A DNA stretch of 64,000 bases, taken from contig CM055077.1 in NCBI GenBank assembly GCA_029204045.2, forward strand, positions 7,579,221 to 7,643,220, given 5' to 3'. A program made the position numbers and the translations under genes. The notes beneath the pieces were generated by a model. The model was not told where the DNA came from. It did not search any database and saw only the letters and a list, made by a program, of their open reading frames with translations. Positions 52,976 through 63,905 of this stretch are shown here, piece by piece; position 1 is the stretch's first letter; every line of letters starts with the position of its first letter. Source of the stretch: Tillandsia leiboldiana (taxonomy: Eukaryota; Streptophyta; Magnoliopsida; Poales; Bromeliaceae).

Positions 52976-55900
52976 AGTCCGTACAGGATGCACAGTAACG
53001 TCCCGATTCGCGGTTTCTTCTCCGTTTTCAGCCCCGCGCGGCTCCGGCGACGACCCCGCGAACATGATAACGGCGGCGGCGGCCTCCCGTTTAACAACGG
53101 CGGCGGCGACCTCCCTGTAAGACTCATGAATTTTAAATTTAAAATGATGAAATCCAAAAGACTTTTGTTGACCTATTTGGTCAATCGCCAGTGTGCAAGT
53201 TGCACTATTTACTAGGCAAAAAGGCTATTTTCTAATCCGGACATGATCTTGGAAATCCGAGTTGACCGTTGCGATCGTCTCGTCGAACTGAGCGAGATTC
53301 ATATTCAGTACTTTTCGATCTGACGGTCGGATCTTCCAGGACACAGCGAAGAAGTGGACGAATTACCGCGACCAAAGTAACAGTGCTCTGTGCACAGTAT
53401 TACTTAAGTTAACACTGTAGATGAACAGTAGCCCCTAAGTTTTTGACTCCGTCGATTGCAACAAGCACTATTTCACTGTTCGGAGTCTGAACATAGCGAT
53501 CCAAATAGTCGATTTGATCTGTTTCGACGATCTGAACACAATGGCGCTGATGGAATTTCTGTTTGATGGCCCTAGAGTCTCGAAAAGCGTGATAAACTGT
53601 ATAGTTAGACAGTAATTATGGACCGAAAATTTATCCGGGCGTTTCGTCGAAAAACAAAAATCGCTACCTGATAGGTTTCGTCGATCCGGACGTCGTGGCG
53701 AAATCCATTTTTCGTTTCGACGACCGAAGAGCCTCAAAAAGCGTGAAATACGGTCTAAAATGCGATATTTTACGCAATAATCCAATAGTTTATGCTCCGA
53801 AAAGCGTGCCACTTACAGGTGAGGGACTAAGCTGTAAGAGGAGTATTTTTATTAAAGGACTTAAGTCCAAATAGCGAGAGTTGAGGGACCTGGGAGCAAT
53901 TGTGCCATACACACTATATAGGTGTATACGCTCGGTTAGGGTTCTTCTAAACCCTAAACTCGTAGCTGCTACCCCAGCCGCACCCCCCAACAACCTCCTC
54001 TCCCTCTGCCGCACCCACAGGAAGACGCGCACCGGCCGCCTCCACCCGTCGCCGGAGAAGAAGGATCAAGAAAGCCATCTTGATCTCGGGTTTTGGGGAG
54101 GAGGGTGCTCGGGAAGGACCAAATCGACCAAGACCCTTCCCTGTGGAGTTCCCCGTGGAGCCGCAGCCGAGCTGAGGTGGACCCAGCCCCAGCACCGCCG
54201 TGAGCCGCCGCGGAGGTCACCTTCCTATCCAAGTTTTCCGGCGAGGTGAGTTCTTGGAAAAGATTTATTTTAAAAGGGCTTTGGACCACAATAGTTTGTT
54301 CCTGACGTTGAGAGGGCTCTCTCTGTGAAGTTGGAACCGTCGCCGTTGTCCCCGTCGCCGGCGAGAGCGTGGGTTGCCGGAATTATCCCTTTTGGCCGAC
54401 GTCGGGCGCCGCCTTCATCCGGCCGTTGGAAACAAGATCAAGACCGTTGATCTTTGTCCCCTCGTCGACTACAAGCTTCCTCCAAGATTTGGGGTTGATC
54501 GGATAAAGATCCGCGCCGCCAGTCGAAGCCCTAGAAACGGGTCTTTAAACACTCCGGCCGAGCCTCGCCGTCCGGCGCCGCCGCTTGCTCCCGACCCCAG
54601 CCACCGCTGCAGGAAGCTTCCTGGCGCCGAGGTGATCCTTTTGATCAAGGTTGCGCCGGGTCTGGGGCCGCCGACCGGATTCCGCCATTAAAGAGTCCAT
54701 TCACCGGCGAACTCCTTTTCCGGCGATTCCGGGGCTTCGCGCGGTGGGCAACCAAATCAGGTATGTTCAGTATGTTAGTTTGGAGCTCCCCAAACCTTCG
54801 CATGTGAACTTGAACGTGGGGTTTAATATTTGTGTAGTTGCACCAATCCTCGGATCCGTGCTCACCTCCGGCCGCCGCCGCCTCTGGTCGCCGGGGGTGG
54901 GTCGGACCTGGCTCAAAGGTTTTCTGGGAGGTCCCTTTAACTGGTGCTCAACTTTGTTCAGGGTTGGACTGGGTTGGATCCTCGGGTGGTACAAACCGAG
55001 CTTTGTTCAAATTGAAGAGTTACTCCGGCGAACTCTCCGGCCGGTTTCCGACGCACCCGAGGTGAGCCCTCGACTCAGTAGGATACCCAGAGCATGGTGC
55101 TCACTTAAAACTTAATTTTTGTTGAGTGTATTTTTAGTAGTAGCATAAGTGTTAATGTATGCTTAAATGATTATGGGCCAACTTTGCCCTCAGATTTCGT
55201 ATAAGTCCAAACCAGTGAGCACGGGGTCCGTCTCGTCAAGCCAGACGCGCTGAAACTTACGGCGCTAATTTTGGATTCCTGGTTTTGGAAAACGGATCAA
55301 AATAATGAGTAAAATTATGATTTTATGTAAATTTAAAAGTTGTTGGGGATCAAGTTGCAATTATAACCTTGTGGCTGTCTTCTGATAGTAATTATACACC
55401 GACTAGATGTCTTATATAAGTTCAGAAGGCTCCAGTTGAACGAAAATTGGATTAAGTTTCGTAAATCGACAAAATCGTCGATTTTACGAATTTCGGCGCA
55501 AGTACGCGTTCCGGTTTAGATTTTGGATTATTGTTGATGCCTCAGAATACCTACGACACTGTCCTGGTTGTTCTAGTGTCTTGGTATTATCGTCGGAAAA
55601 CTCTGAAATCCAAATTGGGCTCTAAAAGAATTGCTAAGGGCATTTTGGTAAATTAATCACTTAAATTATTAAGTTGACGACTCAGTCTACCTAAATATCT
55701 AAAATATGATGTTTAGGGATCAGTAAATGTAGTTGACAGTTTCAGATTGTTTTAGTGTTAGTCGGGTTGGGTTTGAGCGAGTTAGTCACTGATCACAGTT
55801 TCTGTTCAGGGCCTAGCAGTTCAGCACCAGCCTCCCAGTAGACCAGCGGGAGTTCGGGATCGGCCTACATTGAGGTGGGTTATCTTCGGTCCGGGCTTTA

Positions 55901-56442
55901 TCTTTTCGGCCCTCTGGTTGCTTTAGTCCAGTCGGACACCTGTTTTTGACTAGCCTGCTGATTATACCGATACGACCTATGATGACTGCATATATATCAC
56001 ATGATCTCCTGATAGACATTGATTCTTTTAGACCCATCATATATACCTGCTGATTTTATCTAGATTAGCCCTGATGATTGTATTGACATGCCCTATGATT
56101 AGTCCTGATAGATCTTGACCCACGTGAGACATGTAATATGTACCTGTTCATCAGCTTTTTCAGTACATAGACCTGCATGATTAGATGATACTTGTTGATT
56201 CCTGTTAGCCGATATATTGTTGATATCTCGATATGCATGATTGATTGATCCTGATTGATAGATACTACTCGACGTTCCGATATGCACGATTGATAGATAC
56301 TACTTGATGTTCCGATATGCATGATAGATTCTGATCGATATGATAGATGATTCCCTGATGGGATCTCGGCATGTGGCCGACTACTCGGTCACTAGACCGT
56401 GAGATTGATCAGTACGACTTGCCACGCATCGCTGTACTTCAC

Positions 56443-56491
56443 GAACATTGCCGGGGTCGCTCCCCGTGGCTATTGTTCTTTACCGGTAAAG
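56443..56491 (+). promoter_or_regulatory. Hairpin and palindrome module, LTR A4
   Basis: The loop and stem have been rewritten to GGGG, TCGCT, CCCC with GAACA/TGTTC at the base. The palindrome CTTTACCGGTAAAG is perfect. Confidence 0.65.
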
Positions 56492-56914
56492 TGGTCTAGA
56501 GGAAGGACCCGTGAGCCCCAGATAGCACTTATGGGTGCGGGGTTACGTCAGTGGGATAGGTGCAGATAGTGATATGAGCCTGAGGTCCTCGTGACCAATA
56601 CTGGCATTGATTGGGTACTTGAGTTCTTTTGTTGACGCATTCTTATTATCTTGCGCTGTTATTGATAGATATCTTACCCTGTACCCTTACTGCTCAGTTC
56701 ATGATTGATTATCTCGTTTACATACATAGATTTCCAGCATTTATTACTTGCAGTTTCATTACCCTTGATTACCTGCTTATTCAGTTATCTGTGGATTTTG
56801 TTGATTATCAGTAGATCTGCTTTATTATTCAGCTTTACCCTATGATTTTTACTATCCGCAGATTATTGTACCCAGTAGGTACGATTAGCTATTTCTCGGC
56901 TCGTCGTGCCCACT

Positions 56915-56936
56915 GGGATACACTCCGGTGTGTCTC
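56915..56936 (+). promoter_or_regulatory. UCCG-loop hairpin, LTR A4
   Basis: GGGATACAC, TCCG, GTGTGTCTC. The one difference from copy 2 makes a U-G pair, so the stem is kept. Confidence 0.65.
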
Positions 56937-57273
56937 ACACCCTCGGGTGACTGTTTTTCAGGTCGCTGGGTGATGGGATGTCGGAACACGTTGGTGAGAC
57001 GATTGCGATAGTATCGACCCTTATTTAGTCAGTGTATTTTATTTTCCGCATTTCAGTTTAATTATTATAAATTGACTAGTCTTGCATGCGTAGTTTAGAC
57101 TACTCTGATATTGACTGATTATGATTAGCCGTGCATGTATAGGAAAGGATCTGTCCAGTTGGGCAGGGAATTTACTATACATGTGGCGGTCTGTTACGCC
57201 TGGTTTGCGAACTCCGAGTTATAAAAAAAAAAGAAGAAAATTTAGCCTGCTCTTCAAAACTCGGGGCGTGACA

Positions 57274-57472
57274 GATTAGATGGTATCAGAGAATAGGAAG
57301 ACGATGCCTAGGTTTGGTTAGGAATGAACCCTAGGATGACTTGTGTTCACGAGAGAGCGCAGGGTATTGGCATAGTGGATTGGAGCTCAGGTGTGTTCAC
57401 ACACAATTGAGTCTCATTGTTGTGGTTATGAGTGGTGTTTGTACGCACTCTGGTCCTTGGGATCGTTGTTAG
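57274..57472 (+). mobile_element. Chromovirus A4 primer site and leader, interrupted
   Basis: The primer site TGGTATCAGAG lies at 57281-57291, eight bases from the LTR. About 180 bp of leader follow, and then the gag-only element enters at GTTAG. The continuation is at 63906. Confidence 0.85.
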
Positions 57473-57802
57473 TGTTACGACATTTTTGGTGTTGGCATAT
57501 TTCGTGAGTCAAGTCAGTGAGTTGAGTCGGAGTCTTAAAGGGATCAAATTGTCAATCAGCAATCGAAGACTTAGAGAAGATTCAACAAGAGCTCAAGTTG
57601 ACACTTAGTGTTTTGAGTCTTGAAGATTGAAGGTGAAGAATTGTGGATCAGTTACATCAATTTCAAGAAGAAAGTATTCAAGAGGATCAGGTATGTTTAA
57701 CTAAATAATTGTGGTGATCCGAATACTTTATTATAGTGTAGAAACACTTGGATGAACTTTTAATTGCATAATAATCAAAAACTGGTGTTCGGACTTGTTC
57801 AG

Positions 57803-58024
57803 GATCCGGATCAGAGCCAACGATCCGGATCCCGAAGGTTGTTGCTTCATACAAGACTTCGATCCGGATCCTTGCAATTTCCGATCCGGATCCCGAATGT
57901 TAAGTTTTCTGATTTGTATGAACGATCCGGATCGGGCCTTGCAATCCGGATTCCGAACCCTTGGTTTTCTGGAATTGTCAATCTCGTTACGACGATCCGG
58001 ATCGCAATAAATCTGATCCGGATC
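57803..58024 (+). promoter_or_regulatory. Array of eight ATCCGGAT dyads, element 2 5' LTR
   Basis: All eight cores are ATCCGGAT, seven of them preceded by G. The set ends about 65 bp before the TATA box. Confidence 0.75.
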
Positions 58025-58089
58025 GCCGTCCTGAAAATTTCCAGATAAGGTATGTTTTTGATTCTTATCTCTTTCCAAAGGTTTCTAAA

Positions 58090-58099
58090 CTATAAATAG
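58090..58099 (+). promoter_or_regulatory. TATA box, element 2 5' LTR
   Basis: CTATAAATAG, repeated at 63127-63136 in the 3' LTR. Confidence 0.75.
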
Positions 58100-58349
58100 A
58101 CACTTAGGGTTTCTCAAAAACGTGGGAGCTACGGCCGATCAATTTCTAAAACACTTGAGAGCAACCCTAGAGGCTAGGTTTTCATCGTTCTTCTTTATAG
58201 CCTCTTTTAGGTCAATTCGACGGTTCTTCCAAGATCTATCTTTTGTCGAATTGATCTAATCTTTGCTTAGAGATTTTTCCCATGGATCTTCATTGATAAT
58301 CTAAGCAAAGGATCACCATCGAAGTCAATATTCTTATCGACTGAGTTTG

Positions 58350-58453
58350 CGTCGTGGATTCGACGTGGCATCGTGGATTCGGTGTGCTAAAGGCGTTTCG
58401 TGGATTCGAAACGTGTGCTCGTGGATTCGAGTGGCGTTCGTGGATTCGAACGT
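58350..58453 (+). promoter_or_regulatory. Five tandem TGGATT-loop hairpins, element 2 5' LTR
   Basis: 58350-58365 CGTCG/CGACG; 58368-58385 GCATCG/CGGTGT with wobbles; 58393-58414 GCGTTTCG/CGAAACGT; 58417-58432 GCTCG/CGAGT; 58434-58453 GCGTTCG/CGAACGT. The loop is TGGATT in all five. They lie about 250 nt downstream of the TATA box and 410 nt before the LTR end. Confidence 0.82.
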
Positions 58454-58865
58454 GTGCAGTGGGCGTGCAAAATCGGTGGAGCGCGAGGTCCAAGAAATTG
58501 AAGGAGGGGTTAAATCCGTGGAGACGGTAATCACCTTGTTATTCTTCTTTTCTTAGGGATTGTTATTGCGCGGATATCCAACCGGTCAGCGCAAGGTCCG
58601 AAGAAGCTGAAGGAGGGGTTGAGTCCATGGAGTCGGTAATCACCTTGTTATTCTTCTATTCTTAGTGGATTGTTATTGCGTGTTGGTCCCGTGGTTTTTC
58701 TCCTGGATTGGAGTTTCCACGTAAATCTCGGTGTGCTGTTTTTATTTTCCGCATTGGTTTTTATTTTGCACTGAGATTGAGTTTTTAAGTATTACACCTA
58801 TTCACCCCCCCTCTAGTTGTTTGATAGTACCTATTTAGATCCTTTGGGATTAATAACTCTACAAT

Positions 58866-58877
58866 TGGTATCAGAGC
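58866..58877 (+). other. Primer-binding site, element 2
   Basis: TGGTATCAGAGC, two bases after the LTR; complement of initiator tRNA-Met. Confidence 0.92.
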
Positions 58878-58900
58878 GGGTTTTAGGTTTATCTATCATA

Positions 58901-60859
58901 ATGGGTGAAAGTGGTAATATTTATAGACCTCCTCTTTTTGATGGGACTAATTATGCTTATTGGAAAGTGCGGATGAGAGCTTTTCTCATCGCAATTGATG
59001 AGCGGGTATGGCAATCCGTGGAATACGGTTGGGTGCATCCTTTTGAGGAAGTAGGAAATTCTACTACCCCAAAACCTCGCTCTAGATGGTCCAAAGAGGA
59101 ATTTGAAAGATCTTCTTACAATGGGAAAGGTATGAATGCTTTATTTAATTCTCTTTCCTCGACTGAGTTCACACGAATTTCCGCGTGTGAAACTGCGAAG
59201 GAAATTTGGGATATTCTCAAAATTACACATGAGGGTACTAATCTTGTAAAAATTCAAAAGCTCCAGATGCTTACAAGTCAATTTGACTCTATTCATATGG
59301 AAGAGCATGAATTGTTTACAGATTATTACACTAGACTTCAAGATGTAATAAATACATGTGCTAATTTAGGAGAAAAGATCCCGGAGTCGAAAATTGTAAG
59401 AAAGATACTTCGGACTCTTCCGGAACGGTTTAGGGCAAAGGTTACCGCCATTGAAACCGTTAGTCATCCGGATGAGATGAGTGTAGAGGAATTAGTAGGT
59501 GCTTTGCAAACTTATGAAATGACTTTTCCTACTAATCAAGTTTCTTCCAAGTCTTCTTCTAAGCTTACAGGTATTGCATTCAAATCAACAAAGGAAGAAG
59601 ATAGCGAATCAAGTTCCGACGATGAAATCTCTTTTGCCGATTTTGAAGAACAATTGGTGGGGATCGTAAAGAAATTTCGTCGGAAATTTTGGAAGAATCG
59701 AACCGATGGATCTTCATCCACGAAACCTTCTAAAGGATCATCGGGTTCTAAATCCTCTAACCTCAAAAGCTTTGCAAAACCTTCTAAAGAAAAAGAAAAA
59801 GATGATTTCGAAGGGGAAATCCAATGCTATCGATGCAAAGGCTACGGCCATTTTTCAACGGATTGTCCTTCTCCGAAATCATATAAAAAGAAGGCTTTGC
59901 AAGCGAAAACTTGGGACGATTCTACTTCTAATGAATCGACCTCAAGTAAAGAGGAAAAAATCGTTGCTTCTCATGCCTCTCATTTTTCCTCTTCTAATAA
60001 TTGTTTATCATCATTAGTCACTAACTCTACTCCTTTGATTTTGTATGAAACATCAACAACCGGCGGAGAGTCATCAAGTGAGGGGGAGTCGGACGAGGAA
60101 GAACTCGTTGAGGCATATCAACAACTTCTTGCGGAATCTAAGAAGATGGCCAAACATATCAAGAAGTTGAGAAAGCAACGACTTGAAGATCAAGACGAGA
60201 ATCATGCTTTAAAGATAAAACTTCATGATCTCGAGGAGGAACGAGAACGTTTATTGGAAAACAATAAAATCCTTCAAGAAGAGCGAAACCAATCGGAGAC
60301 AAACGCTAAATCATATATGGACAAGATTGGTTTTCTAGAAAAACAGTTTGAGGATATTCATGTTACCAACCAAGCTTTGACCAAGCAAGTTCATGAACTC
60401 AAATCCGACATACAAAGGCTTTCAACAGTTTCCAAGAAACTAGATTGTATGTGCGGATTAGGTCAAACAAGAAAGGTTGGTTTGGGATTCAAAAAGGACC
60501 AAACTGTGCATGCTTCAAGTTCCACATTCAAATTGAAAGGAAGAACTTGTCACTTATGTGGACTTGAAGGACATTTGGTGAAGACGTGCCCGAAAAAGAG
60601 AAAGAAGAATTCTTCGGCAACTTCATCTACGGAGCGAACTCAACGGAATCAAAAGACACATCAAGTCAAAGGAGTTCACTCAACCCACCAAAGGTCCGAG
60701 CCACATCATCAATCATACAAGTGGATCACTGTGAGGCAAAGACCTAAGGTGGATCAACAGTCAAAGCTATCATCTCCCAACCACAATGAATCAAGACAAC
60801 CCAGAATTCGACAATTTTGGATTCGGAAAGGTGATATCTTTCCTTGTCTTAAGTTCTAA
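58901..60859 (+). CDS. gag: Gag polyprotein of gag-only copia element 2, intact
   Basis: 652 codons. The ATG at 58901 (MGESGNIYRPPLFDG) is the first after the primer site; the frame is open further upstream only because it runs back through LTR sequence. Order: N-terminal YAYWKVRM region, UBN2-type domain with ISACETAKEIWDIL and RKILRTLPERFRAKV, linker, knuckle CYRCKGYGHFSTDC near residue 330, acidic stretch, coiled coil about 420-540, second knuckle CHLCGLEGHLVKTC near 572, and tail WIRKGDIFPCLKF. Two CCHC boxes with a coiled coil between them fit the extended Gag of sireviruses. It is very similar to the gag at 39810-41777. Supplied alone, Gag could package RNA, but pol must come from elsewhere. 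Confidence 0.95.
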   Translation: MGESGNIYRPPLFDGTNYAYWKVRMRAFLIAIDERVWQSVEYGWVHPFEEVGNSTTPKPRSRWSKEEFERSSYNGKGMNALFNSLSSTEFTRISACETAKEIWDILKITHEGTNLVKIQKLQMLTSQFDSIHMEEHELFTDYYTRLQDVINTCANLGEKIPESKIVRKILRTLPERFRAKVTAIETVSHPDEMSVEELVGALQTYEMTFPTNQVSSKSSSKLTGIAFKSTKEEDSESSSDDEISFADFEEQLVGIVKKFRRKFWKNRTDGSSSTKPSKGSSGSKSSNLKSFAKPSKEKEKDDFEGEIQCYRCKGYGHFSTDCPSPKSYKKKALQAKTWDDSTSNESTSSKEEKIVASHASHFSSSNNCLSSLVTNSTPLILYETSTTGGESSSEGESDEEELVEAYQQLLAESKKMAKHIKKLRKQRLEDQDENHALKIKLHDLEEERERLLENNKILQEERNQSETNAKSYMDKIGFLEKQFEDIHVTNQALTKQVHELKSDIQRLSTVSKKLDCMCGLGQTRKVGLGFKKDQTVHASSSTFKLKGRTCHLCGLEGHLVKTCPKKRKKNSSATSSTERTQRNQKTHQVKGVHSTHQRSEPHHQSYKWITVRQRPKVDQQSKLSSPNHNESRQPRIRQFWIRKGDIFPCLKF

Positions 60860-62497
60860 ATAGCTTATGACTGTATGTAATGCTTTGATTGGTTTTCCCT
60901 TCATATCTTTCTTAATCTTTGCATTACATGTTTTTCAATGCTCTTCGTTTTTATGTTTTGTTTAAACAAAAGGATTTTAACGAACAAGTGCATTGAATAA
61001 AAAGGGTTTTCACTTTCAATCACTCCATTTTAATTTTATTTGGATTATCAACTTTACTCCATAATCATAATCTTGAAGATACTTCATTATAGGAGTTTTT
61101 GATATTATAAGCATCAAATTTTAGAAATCATGTGTGATCTTTAGATGCTTAATCTATCTCGGTTGTGTGAATTCATTGTGATAAACGTGAGACAACCGAT
61201 AGACTAAAATTTGGGATATAATTCTTTCACGTAAGAGATTGCATTCTTACAAGGGTATTGAAATAATTTGCAAAAGATGTGGAAAGAGTTACATCCGAAA
61301 GGAGTGTGAAAACTACCACCACATGTTGGAAAGAGCTGCCACCCCGGTCGTCCGGTTTGTGTGTGAAGCTACCACATGTTATGGATGCTTGATAGTATTT
61401 TATGAGAAAATCTTTAGTTGAAGCATTTGGAGATTTATATGCAAAACTCTTATATTTTGAACAATCTCCTGGTTGGTATAAGGTGGAATAGTTGAAAGAT
61501 GCTCAAAGAGCCACCCTTAGGTATTTTAGTGCTTATCTCAAATTTGAAAGGGTAAGAAATCAAATTGATGTCATTTGGAAATCTCTGTAAGTCATCTTTG
61601 TACGTCCGTTACATCTTGATAGACTTTGGATCTCAAGATTATTTTTGATGACTTGTGTTTGATGAATATAACATGAAAAACTGTTTATAATGTTTTATCT
61701 TTGTTTTTCATGATTTAGGAGTAAATCTTTTTAATCTTGTGAAATTAATTGGATTGAATGACATCTTGTTAATTCATTGGTTAAAGCACTTAAATTGTTT
61801 TCTTGATGGTATACAAATCGGTATTTGAAAAGATTCTAAAATTTGGATTTGTTTCAAGGAATTATTTGTTTTTTTGCCTTCTGGTATCGGTACGCAATCA
61901 GCATTTTTGTTATATACCGGAACTGAGCTTTTATCTCTCTTTCTCTTTGAACTGATGTTGTTGGTGATTTCCTTTTGTCTAGTATGTTCACTGTTTGACA
62001 ATTTGTGACAAAAAGGGGGAGAAGAGAAATGACGGAGATGAGATCATCAAGAGAGGACAAACGAAACGAAAATGGAAAAATGGGGGAGAACGGAAAATGA
62101 TGATCGTACCACAAAGGGGGAGAACATAGATGCTCAAGAACATGGAGAACATGTTAGAGATGCTCAAGATAGGGGGAGACAAAGAAAAATTGAAAGAGCC
62201 GAAAAACAAAAGAACCAAAAGGAAGACGGATCAAATGCAGGATTCTAATTTCTAACGACTAACGTTTGATTTCATTTGGAGTTTTGTTTTGCAGGAATTA
62301 CATCACTTTAAGACTCCAAGTCCTAAGTCATAGAGTATGTTCTAGGACTGTTTGGTTCAAATGTAATTTTGTATTTATTGGATCTTTCACGCAAAGAAAA
62401 TCAATGTTTTGGTGATGACATTGAGTTTCGATTTTTTGGTTTAAGATGAGTGACTTGAGCGCTTTTATGTATTTTTGGGTTTTGTCACGAAACTGCC
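60860..62497 (+). other. 3' non-coding region of element 2
   Basis: 1.64 kb with no convincing frame, conserved with element 1. Purine tracts AAAGGGGGAG or similar occur near 62008, 62080, 62113, 62170 and 62497. The block TTGTGACAAAAAGGGGGAGA recurs in the sirevirus region near 7643-7662. Confidence 0.8.
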
Positions 62498-62509
62498 AAA
62501 GGGGGAGAT
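62498..62509 (+). other. Polypurine tract, element 2
   Basis: AAAGGGGGAGAT abuts the LTR start TGTTACGG. Confidence 0.9.
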
Positions 62510-63900
62510 TGTTACGGCATTTTTGGTGTTGGCATATTTCGTGAGTCAAGTCAGTGAGTTGAGTCGGAGTCTTAAAGGGATCAAATTGTCAATCAGCAAT
62601 CGAAGACTTAGAGAAGATTCAACAAGAGCTCAAGTTGACACTTAGTGTTTTGAGTCTTGAAGATTGAAGGTGAAGAATTGTGGATCAGTTACATCAATCT
62701 CAAGAAGAAAGTATTCAAGAGGATCAGGTATGTTTAACTAAATAATTGTGGTGATCCGAATACTTTCTTATAGTGTAGAAACACTTGGATGAACTTTTAA
62801 TTGCATAATAATCAAAAACTGGTGTTCGGACTTGTTCAGGATCCGGATCAGAGCCAACGATCCGGATCCCGAAGGTTGTTGCTTCATACAAGACTTCGAT
62901 CCGGATCCTTGCAATTTACGATCCGGATCCCGAATGTTAAGTTTTCTGATTTGTATGAACGATCCGGATCGGGCCTTGCAATCCGGATTCCGAACCCTTG
63001 GTTTTCTGGAATTGTCAATCTCGTTACGACGATCCGGATCGCAATAAATCTGATCCGGATCGCCGTCCTGAAAATTTCCAGATAAGGTATGTTTTTGATT
63101 CTTATCTCTTTCCAAAGGTTTCTAAACTATAAATAGACACTTAGGGTTTCTCAAAAACGTGGGAGCTACGGCCGATCAATTTCTAAAACACTTGAGAGCA
63201 ACCCTAGAGGCTAGGTTTTCATCGTTCTTCTTTATAGCCTCTTTTAGGTCAATTCGACGGTTCTTCCAAGATCTATCTTTTGTCGAATTGATCTAATCTT
63301 TGCTTAGAGATTTTTCCCATGGATCTTCATTGATAATCTAAGCAAAGGATCACCATCGAAGTCAATATTCTTATCGACTGAGTTTGCGTCGTGGATTCGA
63401 CGTGGCATCGTGGATTCGGTGTGCTAAAGGCGTTTCGTGGATTCGAAACGTGTGCTCGTGGATTCGAGTGGCGTTCGTGGATTCGAACGTGTGCAGTGGG
63501 CGTGCAAAATCGGTGGAGCGCGAGGTCCAAGAAATTGAAGGAGGGGTTAAATCCGTGGAGACGGTAATCACCTTGTTATTCTTCGTTTCTTAGGGATTGT
63601 TATTGCGCGGATATCCAACCGGTCAGCGCAAGGTCCGAAGAAGCTGAAGGAGGGGTTGAGTCCGTGGAGTCGGTAATCACCTTGTTATTCTTCTATTCTT
63701 AGTGGATTGTTATTGCGTGTTGGTCCCGTGGTTTTTCTCCTGGATTGGAGTTTCCACGTAAATCTCGGTGTGCTGTTTTTATTTTCCGCATTGGTTTTTA
63801 TTTTGCACTGAGATTGAGTTTTTAAGTATTACACCTATTCACCCCCCCTCTAGTTGTTTGATAGTACCTATTTAGATCCTTTGGGATTAATAACTCTATA
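62510..63900 (+). repeat. 3' LTR of gag-only element 2
   Basis: 1,391 bp, nearly identical to the 5' LTR. Dyads lie at 62840-63061, TATA at 63127-63136 and hairpins at 63387-63490. It ends CTCTATA instead of CTCTACA. Confidence 0.95.
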
Positions 63901-63905
63901 GTTAG

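Larger units (their letters stand above)
50955..53115 (-). mobile_element. Chromovirus LTR fragment D
   Basis: It starts TGTCACGCCCCGG, next to CTCCG as likely target duplication, and resembles LTR B in reverse: a T-rich run, TACAAA and GTCTCCTTTGTA blocks, the hairpin and palindrome module (51721-51766), then a GC-rich minisatellite. It is interrupted at 53116 by LTR A4, and its remaining part is not in the window. Confidence 0.85.
53116..57273 (+). mobile_element. Chromovirus family A 5' LTR, copy 4
   Basis: 4,158 bp from TGTAAGACTC to GGGGCGTGACA, followed by a primer site, so it is a 5' LTR with internal sequence attached. Landmarks are a TATATAGG element near 53915, CCGG-rich modules with donor-like sites near 54245, 54759 and 55060, the hairpin and palindrome module at 56443-56491, and the UCCG hairpin at 56915-56936. 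No frame inside looks coding. Confidence 0.92.
57473..58863 (+). repeat. 5' LTR of gag-only element 2
   Basis: 1,391 bp, TGTTACGACA to CTCTACA. It has eight ATCCGGAT dyads (57803-58024), a TATA box at 58090, five hairpins (58350-58453), and a local duplication of about 107 bp (about 58480-58690) not present in element 1. Confidence 0.95.
57473..63900 (+). mobile_element. Gag-only copia (TR-GAG-like, sirevirus-type) element 2, complete and young
   Basis: 6,428 bp with equal-length LTRs (57473-58863, 62510-63900) and the perfect duplication GTTAG (57468-57472, 63901-63905). It has a primer site at 58866, an intact gag, 1.65 kb of 3' non-coding sequence and a strong polypurine tract. No pol. 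I count about seven differences between the 1,391-bp LTRs (0.5%), one of which changes the last CA to TA. This is the youngest large insertion in the window. Confidence 0.96.

Noticed and set aside
61239..61421. 60-codon Cys-rich frame in the 3' region of element 2
   Set aside because: The frame is not kept in the aligned region of element 1, and the spacing of Cys and His fits no knuckle.
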